NCBI RefSeq assembly: GCF_900129075.1
Contig: NZ_FQVH01000006.1
Coordinates: 30,060 to 94,059 of the forward strand
Source of the DNA: Caldanaerobius fijiensis DSM 17918
GTDB taxonomy: Bacteria; Bacillota; Thermoanaerobacteria; Thermoanaerobacterales; Caldanaerobiaceae
Length of the DNA: 64,000 nt
Direction: 5' to 3'
Shown: piece after piece, positions 16,806 to 25,611 of the stretch
Layout of the letters: every line of letters starts with the position of its first letter
Numbering within the stretch: the stretch's first letter is position 1
The notes under the pieces: model-generated
What the model saw: only the letters and a program-made list of their open reading frames with translations
Told to the model about the DNA's origin: nothing
Databases searched by the model: none
Made by a program: the position numbers and the translations under genes

Positions 16806-18056
16806 ATGCCTATTATGAGCCTTTACCTGAGTAGGATACTCGGGAACAAGATCTATTCTCGTGACAAAAAAGTCTTGGGAAAGCTCCTAGATCTAGGAGT
16901 TTCTATGGAAATTCAACATCCCATCGTACTATGCGCCAAAATAAAGACAAAATCAGGTGTTAAATACTATAAATGGCAAAATTTCAAAATTGCAAAAAAA
17001 CATGGCCAATATGAACTCACATGCACAAAGCCAATAGAACTTCAATCAGTGAATGACACCTTGTTTTTGTCAAAATACGTGCTGGATAAGCAAATTATAG
17101 ATATAAACGGTAGAAAAGTCGTCAGAGTCAACGACATAAGATTAGTACTTTTAGAATCAGGTTTATATGCTGTAGCTGTTGATATAGGCGTAGAAGGACT
17201 TTTGAGGAGATTAGGATTAGCCAAACCTCTCAAAAGACTATTAAAGAGGTTTAATATAAATATATCGAGTAAATTTATACTATGGGAAGATATAGAGACA
17301 ATTACGCCGTCCCATGAAAATATAATGCTGTCCAAAACTTATCAAAAGCTTTCAACGTTACACCCCTCAGATCTTGCCGATATCATCGAAGACCTCGATT
17401 TGAAGTCGGGTATTGCCATATTTTCAAGCCTTGATAGGTCTCGAGCAGCTGACGTATTGGAAGAAATGGAAACAGACACACAGCGAAACATTTTAAATAC
17501 CCTTTCAGCAGAAAAAGCCGCTGATATACTTGAGGAAATGCCCGCCGATGAGGTAGCCGATATATTGGATGATTTAAATGAAGAAAGAGCAGAAGAATTG
17601 CTCAATGAAATGGAAAATGATGTTTCAACAGAAGTCCGCGAACTCATGGAATATCCTGAACACACTGTCGGAAGCCTCATGACCACCGATTATATTTCAT
17701 TTAAAAACACCTTAACAGCGGAAGATACCATAAGAGAACTAAGGCGCATTAAACCTGAGGAGGATACCATTTATTACCTCTACGTAGTTGATGCCAAAAA
17801 TCGATTAATAGGCGTCGTGTCATTGAGAGACCTTGTAATAGCCGAGCCCAATACAACCCTGGAAAAAATAATGAATACAGATATAATATACGCCTACGAT
17901 ATGGATCCAATAAGTTCTCTTATAAAAACCATTTCTAAATACAACCTCATGGCAATTCCCGTGGTGGATAAAAACATGAGACTATTGGGCACAGTAATAA
18001 TAAACGACATTATATACGAACTTATGAAAACCAGGAAAAACTACGTAAGGAGGTAA
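16806..18056 (+). CDS. Cytosolic MgtE-N / CBS-domain protein
   Basis: 416 residues without a transmembrane segment. The first 170 residues form two PRC-barrel-like halves. Helical MgtE N-domain repeats follow at about 180-275 (LHPSDLADIIEDLDLKSG, EEMPADEVADILDDLNEE), then a CBS pair at about 285-410 (VGSLMTTDYISFKNTLTAEDTI; MAIPVVDKNMRLLGTVI). In MgtE channels these domains sense cytosolic Mg2+ and gate the pore; here the pore domain is absent. The next gene, 4 nt away and with its SD in the last two codons, is an NRAMP-type transporter, so this protein is probably its regulatory partner (inference). Its own SD is buried in the leader hairpin. Confidence 0.88.
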   Translation: MPIMSLYLSRILGNKIYSRDKKVLGKLLDLGVSMEIQHPIVLCAKIKTKSGVKYYKWQNFKIAKKHGQYELTCTKPIELQSVNDTLFLSKYVLDKQIIDINGRKVVRVNDIRLVLLESGLYAVAVDIGVEGLLRRLGLAKPLKRLLKRFNINISSKFILWEDIETITPSHENIMLSKTYQKLSTLHPSDLADIIEDLDLKSGIAIFSSLDRSRAADVLEEMETDTQRNILNTLSAEKAADILEEMPADEVADILDDLNEERAEELLNEMENDVSTEVRELMEYPEHTVGSLMTTDYISFKNTLTAEDTIRELRRIKPEEDTIYYLYVVDAKNRLIGVVSLRDLVIAEPNTTLEKIMNTDIIYAYDMDPISSLIKTISKYNLMAIPVVDKNMRLLGTVIINDIIYELMKTRKNYVRR

Positions 18057-18060
18057 TAAA

Positions 18061-19302
18061 ATGAGCACAAGGAAAAAAAACTTGCTAACAAATATATTAA
18101 TTTTTCTATCGATACTGGGACCCGGCATCATAACAGGTAGCGTCGACAATGACGCAGGAGGAATAACCACATACTCAGTAGCAGGTGCTACATACGGATA
18201 TAAACTTTTATGGACATTAATTCCTTCTTTCATCGTACTCATAGTCATTCAGGAAATGAATGCGCGAATGGGTGTTGTAACTGGAAAAGGGCTCGCGGAC
18301 CTCATAAGAGAAAACTTTGGCGTAAAGATCACATTTTTTATTTTCATGGGTTTACTCATTGCTGATATCGGGAATACTGCTACAGAATTTGCAGGTATAG
18401 CCGGTAGCATGGAGATCTTTGGTATAAGCAAGTATATCATAGTACCACTGGTTGCCATAGGAGTATGGATTCTCATAGTCAAGGGCAATTACAGGATAGC
18501 AGAAAAGGTATTTATAATATTCAGTGTCTTTTTATTATCATATATCATTTCGGCACTTATGGCAAAACCTGATTGGAAAAATATAGGATTAGCATTAGTA
18601 AAACCGTCTATTGAAGCCAAACCAGATTATTTAAGTATGGTAATTGGCATCATAGGTACTACCATAGCACCGTGGATGCAATTTTATATGCAATCCTCGG
18701 TAATCGAAAAAGGCATTAAATTAGAAGATTATAAGTACACCGTCTGGGACGTGATTATAGGCTGTATTGCAACAGTAACAGTAGCATTTTTTATCATAGT
18801 CGCCTGTGCTTCTACATTACATACCAATGGCATTAGAATTGAAGAAGCCAAGGACGCAGCAATGGCTTTAAAGCCGTTAGCTGGTGCTCTGGCCTCTCAA
18901 GTATTCGCCTTTGGACTTTTTATCGCATCTGTTTTTTCGGCTGCTATATTGCCAATAGCCACAGCTTTTTATGTATGTGAAGCTTTTGGTTTTGAAGCCG
19001 GTATTGACAAAAAACTTGAAGAAGCGCCACAATTTTACACGCTATTTACAGCTATCATGATCATAGCTGTGGCAATCATACTTATACCCAATGCTCCCTT
19101 AATAGCTATCACCATATGGACCCAGGTATTAAACGGAATATTGTTACCTGTCGTATTAATATCTATGATGTTGCTGGTAAACAATAAAGAAATAATGGGT
19201 AAATATGTAAATAATCCTGTAAAAAACGTCATCGGTTGGGGTACTACAATTATCCTTATAGTGCTTACCTTTGTACTGCTTGCCGTCTCTTTTATAGGAT
19301 AG
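18061..19302 (+). CDS. NRAMP-family divalent cation transporter with altered metal site (NRMT-like)
   Basis: 413 residues, about 11 membrane segments. NRAMP features are GPGIITGS in TM1 and the GTTIAPWMQFYMQS segment in TM6. The transition-metal signature DPGN in TM1 is replaced by D29-N-D-A-G-G, and the TM6 methionine (GAxVMPH in canonical NRAMPs) is replaced by Ala203 in GTTIAP. Loss of the Asn and Met ligands with retention of Asp is the pattern described for NRAMP-related Mg2+ transporters; the coupling to a MgtE-N protein fits Mg2+ or a similar hard cation. Mn2+ or Al3+ transport cannot be excluded from sequence. Confidence 0.88.
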   Translation: MSTRKKNLLTNILIFLSILGPGIITGSVDNDAGGITTYSVAGATYGYKLLWTLIPSFIVLIVIQEMNARMGVVTGKGLADLIRENFGVKITFFIFMGLLIADIGNTATEFAGIAGSMEIFGISKYIIVPLVAIGVWILIVKGNYRIAEKVFIIFSVFLLSYIISALMAKPDWKNIGLALVKPSIEAKPDYLSMVIGIIGTTIAPWMQFYMQSSVIEKGIKLEDYKYTVWDVIIGCIATVTVAFFIIVACASTLHTNGIRIEEAKDAAMALKPLAGALASQVFAFGLFIASVFSAAILPIATAFYVCEAFGFEAGIDKKLEEAPQFYTLFTAIMIIAVAIILIPNAPLIAITIWTQVLNGILLPVVLISMMLLVNNKEIMGKYVNNPVKNVIGWGTTIILIVLTFVLLAVSFIG

Positions 19303-19331
19303 TCGACGATAACAGAGGAAAGGAGGATAAA

Positions 19332-19547
19332 ATGGCATATGGCATAATTGACAGATTTGAAGGCGATATGGCTATCATTGAAACCGGAGATAAAATTATA
19401 AGTATAAAAAGGCATCTCCTTCCTCCTTATGCCAGCGAAGGAGATGTCATCGACCTTAAATCAATGAAAGTTGATGTTGCTAAAACACAGAGCAGAAAAA
19501 ATAAGATAAATCGCCTTATGAGAGACGTTTGGGAAGACAGTGATTAA
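19332..19547 (+). CDS. DUF3006-family protein
   Basis: 71 residues from the ATG at 19332 with SD AAAGGAGG. The start GIIDRFEGDMAIIETGDKII and KRHLLPPYASEGDVI match the DUF3006 small beta-barrel family of Firmicutes, whose function is not known. The C-terminus is basic and helical. It lies 29 nt after the transporter, probably in the same operon, and its 3' end overlaps the convergent FtsH-like gene by 4 bp. Confidence 0.85.
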   Translation: MAYGIIDRFEGDMAIIETGDKIISIKRHLLPPYASEGDVIDLKSMKVDVAKTQSRKNKINRLMRDVWEDSD

Positions 19548-21010
19548 GTACCATTCAGTATACTTCTTAACTCTTCTCCTGAAATCGTCTCTTTTTCTTT
19601 TAAAACATTAACTACTTTGTGTATAATAAAGTGATTATCGGTGAGCAACTCAGTGGTCTTTCTTTCAAGGGCACCTATTATTTTTGTCACCTCATCATTG
19701 ATCTTTTTAGGAGATATATCGTCTTTGCTTATTATGCCCAGCGATGATAGACCCGAAAAAATTATTTCTTTGGCCAGTTCTACTGCTTTCTCAAAATCAT
19801 TGCCTGCACCTGTGCTCTTATTACCTATTATCACCTTTTCAGCAACAGAGCCCGCGAGACAAATCATTATTTGCTTTTCAAGCTGTTCTCTTGTATAGAT
19901 GTATTTATCCTCCTTAGGCGCTTGCCTTAAAAATCCCATCGCATTTCCTCTTGGAACTATAGTCAGATTGGCAACACTCCCTTTCTCAACTAGTTCACTT
20001 ACTATGGCATGACCTGCCTCGTGTACAGCTATTCTGTACAACTCTTCGGGAGTTGGCTTCCTATCAATTTTTTCCCCCATGATAACTTTATCTATTGCTT
20101 GAAGAAAATCTTTTTGAGTTATCTTGTCGCTGTTATTTCTCATGGCTATTATAGCTGCCTCATTGGTTAAGCTCTCCAGATGAGCTCCTGAAAAACCAAA
20201 GGTTTCTCTCGCTATCGCTTCAAGATCTACATCTTCTGCTAAAGGTTTATTTTTAACGTGTATTTTTAATATCTGAAGTCTTCCATCCTTATCAGGCAAA
20301 TCCACCCTGACCTGTCTATCAAATCTCCCCGGCCTTAACAGCGCCGGATCCAGCATATCCGGCCTATTAGTAGCGGCTAAAACAAGTATTTTTACCTCAT
20401 CATTTACATTTATACCGTCCATTTCTACTAATAACTGATTGAGGGTTTGGTCGTATTCCATATGGCTTTCATGAGTTCCTCGCTTTGCTCCTAGTATGTC
20501 GATCTCATCTATAAATATTATAGCACTTCTTTTTTTCTCAGCTTTTGCCTTATCCCTGGCGCTTTGGAACAACTTTCTAACCCTCTGGGCTCCAACGCCC
20601 GCATACACCTCTATAAATTCACTGCCGGATGTAGCTATAAATACCGAATCAGTATAATTAGCTGCCGCTTTAGCCAACAATGTCTTACCTGTACCGGGTG
20701 GCCCCGTAAGCAGCAAACCCTTTAATGGTCTAATACCCATTTTTTCAATCTTATCGCTATCCAATATAAAATCAAGAGCCTCTTTTAACTCAGATATAGC
20801 AGTATTTTGTCCACCTATGCTTGAAAAATCCTCTTGTGGCACTCGAACCAAAGTTCCGATGCTATTGGTCCTTAACAGCCCTTGATTTGTTATAAAATTA
20901 TAAAGCAAATATAGCAAACCTCCTACCATAATTATAGGAAGCAGATTTACATTCATAAAATACGCAAAAGTCACAATTCCTATCGCAATACCCAAATATA
21001 CTTCCTTCAA
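19544..21010 (-). CDS. Compact FtsH-like AAA+ zinc metalloprotease (M41)
   Basis: 488 residues, shorter than standard FtsH (about 600-650). The N-terminus holds a hydrophobic hairpin or one to two membrane spans (residues 1-42) but no extracytoplasmic FtsH domain. The AAA+ module has Walker A GPPGTGKT (about 95), Walker B IIFIDEID and the arginine-finger region ATNRPDMLDPALLRPGRFDR. The protease has zinc motif HEAGH (about 330) and a candidate third ligand Asp in GAGNDFEKA. Start is TTG after a G-rich SD. It follows a membrane-anchored unknown by 15 nt. Role: membrane-associated processive proteolysis; substrates unknown. Confidence 0.9.
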   Translation of the reverse strand: MKEVYLGIAIGIVTFAYFMNVNLLPIIMVGGLLYLLYNFITNQGLLRTNSIGTLVRVPQEDFSSIGGQNTAISELKEALDFILDSDKIEKMGIRPLKGLLLTGPPGTGKTLLAKAAANYTDSVFIATSGSEFIEVYAGVGAQRVRKLFQSARDKAKAEKKRSAIIFIDEIDILGAKRGTHESHMEYDQTLNQLLVEMDGINVNDEVKILVLAATNRPDMLDPALLRPGRFDRQVRVDLPDKDGRLQILKIHVKNKPLAEDVDLEAIARETFGFSGAHLESLTNEAAIIAMRNNSDKITQKDFLQAIDKVIMGEKIDRKPTPEELYRIAVHEAGHAIVSELVEKGSVANLTIVPRGNAMGFLRQAPKEDKYIYTREQLEKQIMICLAGSVAEKVIIGNKSTGAGNDFEKAVELAKEIIFSGLSSLGIISKDDISPKKINDEVTKIIGALERKTTELLTDNHFIIHKVVNVLKEKETISGEELRSILNGT

Positions 21011-21025
21011 CTATCAATTCCCCCC

Positions 21026-21553
21026 TCACAACGTCACATCGGGTTTTTGAATATGGCGCGGGACAACTTCATAAAGGTATTTATCTCCTTTTATCAATTG
21101 TACATACACATTATTATCATCTACAAAAATTTTGTAGCTGTCAAGGTCAATATTTGCCAAAAGTTTATCTATCGTCAATTTCATTGATACAAAATCATTG
21201 TTAGCCGCGGCCTCGTAAACAGCAAAATGTATGCGATAATAAACATCATCTAAATAGCCATCACGATTGTCCATAACTTTTATATTATATTTTTTGTATC
21301 GGCTTTTTATAACTTCCTGAACACTTTTATACATTATATTAAAATTACTTACCTTTCCTGCTTTTACTATAACCATTTGCTCACCATCAGACTTTTTTAT
21401 AACTACATTTAATACCCCGGGTATCTGTTTTACCTTTTTGACAGTCTGATTATAGTAGGCATCCTGATATAGTTTAAAAATACCTGCTAAAAGTAAAAAA
21501 GTCAAAGCAAAAGACAAAAAAAATTTTTTATACTTATTAATATCAAAATCCAT
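21026..21553 (-). CDS. Membrane-anchored unknown, operon partner of the FtsH-like protease
   Basis: 175 residues. One N-terminal hydrophobic segment (FFLSFALTFLLLAGIF, about 11-26) precedes a domain with no motif I recognise: beta-alpha segments (VLNVVIKKSDGEQMVIVKAG) and a C-terminal half with YKIFVDDNNVYVQLIKGDKYLYEVVP. It sits 15 nt before the FtsH-like gene; it may supply the extracytoplasmic part or adaptor that the short protease lacks, but that is speculation. SD GCGGGTGAT precedes the ATG. Confidence 0.75.
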   Translation of the reverse strand: MDFDINKYKKFFLSFALTFLLLAGIFKLYQDAYYNQTVKKVKQIPGVLNVVIKKSDGEQMVIVKAGKVSNFNIMYKSVQEVIKSRYKKYNIKVMDNRDGYLDDVYYRIHFAVYEAAANNDFVSMKLTIDKLLANIDLDSYKIFVDDNNVYVQLIKGDKYLYEVVPRHIQKPDVTL

Positions 21554-21621
21554 ACTATCACCCGCTTTATATTAATACGCAATATATATTATATTATATC
21601 ATATTATATATACACATTCAA

Positions 21622-21656
21622 CATAAAAGAATAGGCTTTCAGTGAAAGCCTATTCT
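21622..21656 (-). terminator. Rho-independent terminator of the hydrogenase operon
   Basis: GAATAGGCTTTC / GAAAGCCTATTC, a 12-bp perfect stem with a 3-nt loop and a TTTTAT tail on the minus strand, directly after the hndD stop. Confidence 0.88.
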
Positions 21657-21659
21657 CTG

Positions 21660-23408
21660 CTATTCTACATTATAGAGTTTTCTAGGCGTATATTTTGTAT
21701 GCAAAAGCTCATGCGATTTATGCCCAAGAGGTTCTTTTAAGAACTCCTCATAAAGTTTTATAATTTGAGGATTCTTATGAGATTTCCTGATAGAAAGAGC
21801 TTTATCTTCTTCATATATAGCCTTTGCCCTTAAGGCTCTTACATCTACTTCCATTTTCACCCTGGAAGGCACAATCGGCTGACCGCCTCCATTTATACAG
21901 CCGCCCGGACATCCCATTACCTCAATAAAGTGATAGTTTGCTTCTCCCGCTTTTATCTTATCCAGAAGTTTACGGGCATTACCTGTACCATTTACTACAG
22001 CTATTTTGAGATTAAGATCACCTATACTTACCGTGGTCTCTCTTACGCCTTCCAATCCCCTGACATTGGTATATTCAAACTCATGGAGATCCTTGCCTTC
22101 CACAATATCAGCAACTGTCCTGAGAGCAGCCTCCATAACGCCACCTGTAACTCCAAATATAACTCCAGCGCCTGTAGATTCCCCTAATGGATCGTCAAAA
22201 TCCTCATCTTTCAATTTATTAAAGTTTATATTTGCCTCTTTTATCATCCTGGCCAGTTCCCTTGTAGTGAGGACCGCATCCACATCCCTCAATCCGTCAT
22301 GGCCCATCTCCGGTCTATCTATTTCGTATTTCTTAGCTGTACACGGCATAATTGACACCATGTATATCTTCTTGGGATCTATGCCCATTTTCTCTGCAAA
22401 ATAGGTCTTAACTATAGCTCCCATCATCTGATGTGGCGATTTACATGTGGAGAGGTTATCTAAAAATTCCGGATAATAGTGCTCACAGAATTTAACCCAA
22501 CCAGGGCTGCAAGACGTAATCAGAGGAAGTTTACCTCCATTCTTAAGTCTGTGAAGTAATTCATTACCTTCTTCCATAATAGTCAGGTCTGCAGCAAAAT
22601 CTGTGTCAAAAACCCTATCAAAACCCAATCTCTTAAGAGCAGCAACCATTTTACCTGTAACCCTGGTGCCAATCGGTAAGCCAAATTCTTCTCCCAACGC
22701 AGCCCTTACTGCGGGAGCAGTCTGCGCCACAACAAACTTATCCGGATCTGCAAGGGCTTCCCAAACTCTTTGCGTGCGATCTTTTTCATAAAGAGCACCA
22801 GTAGGACACGAAATCACACATTGACCGCAATTTATGCAGGGTGAATCAGCAAGGCTCATACCGTATATGGGTGATACAACTGATCTAAACCCTCTTTCGT
22901 TTACACCAATGGCATTGACCGTCTGTACATTTGAGCACATGGACACACATCTACGACAAAGTATACACTTGTTTGGATCCCTTATAATGCTGGCAGACTG
23001 GTCATCTATTTTGCCTTCGTGCCTTACACCTTCAAACCTCAAACCAGAAATGTGAAACTCATCCGCTAAAGTCTGAAGCTCACAATTACCGTTTCTTATG
23101 CATGTAAGACAGTTCTTATCGTGATCAGATAATATGAGCTCAAGAGTTGCTTTCCTGGCTTCCCTTACTGTCGGCGTATTGGTCTTTATCACCATGCCAT
23201 CAGAAACCGGGGTAACACAGGATGCCTGAAGAGCCCTTGCACCCTGCACCTCTACAACACATATCCTGCACGCGCCGATCTCATTGATTTCTCTCAAATA
23301 GCAAAGTGTCGGTATATCAACACCAGCCTCTTTTGCTGCCTGTAGCACCGTATAATTCTTGGGTACTTCTACTTTTATGCCATCTATAGTAACAGTAACT
23401 TTGTCCAT
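21660..23408 (-). CDS. hndD: [FeFe] hydrogenase catalytic subunit (HndD/HydA, bifurcating type)
   Basis: 582 residues. An N-terminal [2Fe-2S] domain (CYLREINEIGACRICVVEV...C) is followed by a His-Cys3 [4Fe-4S] site (HDKNCLTCIRNGNC), two further [4Fe-4S] sites (CILCRRCVSMC, CINCGQCVISCP), then the H-cluster domain with L1 TSCSPGW (about 300), L2 MPCTAKKYEI (about 355) and L3 EVMGCPGGCINGGGQP (about 495). The L1 motif has Ser where the classical TSCCPGW has its second Cys. It makes or oxidises H2, taking electrons from NAD(P)H and ferredoxin through the HndC/HndA subunits encoded upstream. It ends with a terminator and is the last gene of the operon. Confidence 0.95.
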   Translation of the reverse strand: MDKVTVTIDGIKVEVPKNYTVLQAAKEAGVDIPTLCYLREINEIGACRICVVEVQGARALQASCVTPVSDGMVIKTNTPTVREARKATLELILSDHDKNCLTCIRNGNCELQTLADEFHISGLRFEGVRHEGKIDDQSASIIRDPNKCILCRRCVSMCSNVQTVNAIGVNERGFRSVVSPIYGMSLADSPCINCGQCVISCPTGALYEKDRTQRVWEALADPDKFVVAQTAPAVRAALGEEFGLPIGTRVTGKMVAALKRLGFDRVFDTDFAADLTIMEEGNELLHRLKNGGKLPLITSCSPGWVKFCEHYYPEFLDNLSTCKSPHQMMGAIVKTYFAEKMGIDPKKIYMVSIMPCTAKKYEIDRPEMGHDGLRDVDAVLTTRELARMIKEANINFNKLKDEDFDDPLGESTGAGVIFGVTGGVMEAALRTVADIVEGKDLHEFEYTNVRGLEGVRETTVSIGDLNLKIAVVNGTGNARKLLDKIKAGEANYHFIEVMGCPGGCINGGGQPIVPSRVKMEVDVRALRAKAIYEEDKALSIRKSHKNPQIIKLYEEFLKEPLGHKSHELLHTKYTPRKLYNVE

Positions 23409-23428
23409 CTTCTCACTCCTCCCCTCGT

Positions 23429-25231
23429 TTACCTCTTTACAACGGCTTTAAACGGACAATTGTCGAGACATGCACCACACTTAATGCATTTATCCTGGTC
23501 AATGACATGAGGTTTCTTAGGTTCACCACTGATAGCACCAACAGGACACCCCGCAACGCACCTCGGCTTGGCACAACCACGGCATTTGTCAGGCTCAATA
23601 TAGTAAGAAATCAAAGACTTACATACACCTGCAGGACATTTTTTGTCCCTAATATGCGCTTCATATTCATGTCTAAAATATCTTATAGTAGACAGAACAG
23701 GATTCGGTGCTGTCTGTCCCAATCCACAAAGAGCCGACGCTTTTATGGATTTTGCCAGTGTCTCCAGTTTTTCGATATCTCCTTCTTCCCCACGTCCACT
23801 TGTTATCTTGTCTAATAATTCCAACATTCTCCTGGTACCTATTCTGCATGGAGGGCACTTACCGCAAGACTCATCCACAGTAAACTCTAGGAAGAATTTA
23901 GCAATGTCTACCATGCAGGTATCTTCATCCATCACTATAAGCCCACCTGAACCCATCATAGAACCTATGCTAATAAGCGAATCATAATCAATAGGTGTGT
24001 CCAGGCATTCAGCAGGTATACAACCTCCCGATGGTCCACCCGTCTGAGCGGCTTTAAACTTTTTCCCATTGGGAATTCCGCCACCGATATCGTAAATTAT
24101 CTCCCTTAAAGTCGTACCCATAGGTACTTCAATCAGTCCTGTGTTGTTTATTTTTCCGCCTAACGCAAATACCTTAGTACCTTTCGATTTTTCTGTACCA
24201 ATAGACGCGAACCATTCCGCACCGTTCAATATAATCGGACAAATATTAGCGTAAGTTTCTACGTTGTTTATCAGAGTAGGTTTGTTCCATACACCGCTGT
24301 TAGCGGGGAATGGTGGTCTTGGCCTCGGTTCACCTCTTCTTCCCATTATAGAATTCAACAAGGCTGTCTCTTCGCCACAAACAAATGCGCCAGCACCCAG
24401 ACGTATTTCTATATCAAAGTCAAAACCGGAGCCAAATATATCTTTGCCCAATAACCCATATTCTCTCGCCTGTTTAATAGCTACATTTAGTCGCTTTACA
24501 GCAATAGGATACTCCGCGCGCACATAAATATACCCTTGATGAGCACCCACTGCGTATCCTGCTATAGTCATTGCCTCTAACACGCTGTGCGGATCACCCT
24601 CAAGAACGCTTCGATCCATGAAAGCACCTGGATCCCCTTCATCCGCATTACATACAACGTATTTTTCGTCACCTGGAGCATCGTGAGTAAACTGCCATTT
24701 TAAACCTGTAGGGAATCCACCGCCTCCACGACCTCTCAAACCTGAAGCTTTAACAATATCTATAACTTCTTGTGGAGTCATTTCCTTTAATACCTTTGCT
24801 AATGCTTTATAACCATCAAAGGCAATATATTCTTCTATATTTTCCGGATCAATTACACCACAATTTCTCAACGCAATTCTCTTCTGCGTTTTATAGAACT
24901 TAGTATCTTCCAATGGCTTTATCTCGCCTTCAGCTATAGACTCGCCGTATACTAATCTTTTTACAATACGCCCTTTTAAAAGATGCTCTTCTACAATTTC
25001 CGGGACATCTTCCACCTTCACCCGGCTATAAAAGACCCCTTCAGGGTACACCACTATCACAGGTCCCATCTCACACAATCCAAAACAACCTGTTCTAACT
25101 ATCTGTACCTCGTTATCAAGGTTTTTGGCCTTTAATTCTTCTGAAAACCTCTCAGCAATCTTGTCTGAGTTTGACGAAGTGCAACCAGTACCTCCACATA
25201 TCATAACATGAGATCTGTACAATTTCGGCAT
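23429..25231 (-). CDS. hndC: Hydrogenase flavoprotein subunit, NuoF-like (HndC/HydB)
   Basis: 600 residues. An N-terminal thioredoxin-like [2Fe-2S] domain ([13 protein letters not shown] ... CFGLCEMGP) leads into the NuoF core with the NADH/FMN glycine-rich motif [16 protein letters not shown] (about 165) and the [4Fe-4S] site [12 protein letters not shown] (about 460). The C-terminus adds two ferredoxin-type clusters ([26 protein letters not shown]). It is the NAD(P)(H)-binding and, in characterised relatives, flavin-bifurcating subunit. Start ATG with SD GGGGGG. It is 20 nt before hndD. Confidence 0.95.
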   Translation of the reverse strand: MPKLYRSHVMICGGTGCTSSNSDKIAERFSEELKAKNLDNEVQIVRTGCFGLCEMGPVIVVYPEGVFYSRVKVEDVPEIVEEHLLKGRIVKRLVYGESIAEGEIKPLEDTKFYKTQKRIALRNCGVIDPENIEEYIAFDGYKALAKVLKEMTPQEVIDIVKASGLRGRGGGGFPTGLKWQFTHDAPGDEKYVVCNADEGDPGAFMDRSVLEGDPHSVLEAMTIAGYAVGAHQGYIYVRAEYPIAVKRLNVAIKQAREYGLLGKDIFGSGFDFDIEIRLGAGAFVCGEETALLNSIMGRRGEPRPRPPFPANSGVWNKPTLINNVETYANICPIILNGAEWFASIGTEKSKGTKVFALGGKINNTGLIEVPMGTTLREIIYDIGGGIPNGKKFKAAQTGGPSGGCIPAECLDTPIDYDSLISIGSMMGSGGLIVMDEDTCMVDIAKFFLEFTVDESCGKCPPCRIGTRRMLELLDKITSGRGEEGDIEKLETLAKSIKASALCGLGQTAPNPVLSTIRYFRHEYEAHIRDKKCPAGVCKSLISYYIEPDKCRGCAKPRCVAGCPVGAISGEPKKPHVIDQDKCIKCGACLDNCPFKAVVKR

Positions 25232-25242
25232 TCAAATCCCCC

Positions 25243-25611
25243 CTATTCTATGACATTCTCAATCGTCCAGTCTTTTATGACGTGACCATTTATTACATGT
25301 TCGACAACTACCTGCCTGGCTTTTTCGGGATTCATTTTGACATACGTAACCTTTTCTTCTCCCGGCCGCAATACTTCAACTATCGGCTCAAATTTGCACA
25401 GGCCTATGCACCCCGTCTGTGCCACCACTACGTCAGTAATATTTCTCTTTTCAAGCTCATCCATGATGGCCAGCATAACAGGTCTTGCACCTGCGGCTAT
25501 ACCACATGTAGCCATACCTACTATGATGCGTGTACCACTTCTATCTTTTCTAAGATTAACCCTCTCCAAAGCTTCTTGCCTGATCCTTTCAAGTTCCTCC
25601 ATAGTTTTCAT
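25243..25611 (-). CDS. hndB: Small [2Fe-2S] thioredoxin-like hydrogenase subunit (HndB)
   Basis: 122 residues. After a helical N-terminus a thioredoxin-like ferredoxin fold carries Cys residues in GMATCGIAAGARP and AQTGCIGLCKFEP, fitting one [2Fe-2S] cluster. It corresponds to HndB of the tetrameric NADP-reducing hydrogenase of Desulfovibrio. The start overlaps the upstream ATPase gene by 23 bp, with SD GGAGGTG inside it, implying coupled translation. Confidence 0.9.
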   Translation of the reverse strand: MKTMEELERIRQEALERVNLRKDRSGTRIIVGMATCGIAAGARPVMLAIMDELEKRNITDVVVAQTGCIGLCKFEPIVEVLRPGEEKVTYVKMNPEKARQVVVEHVINGHVIKDWTIENVIE

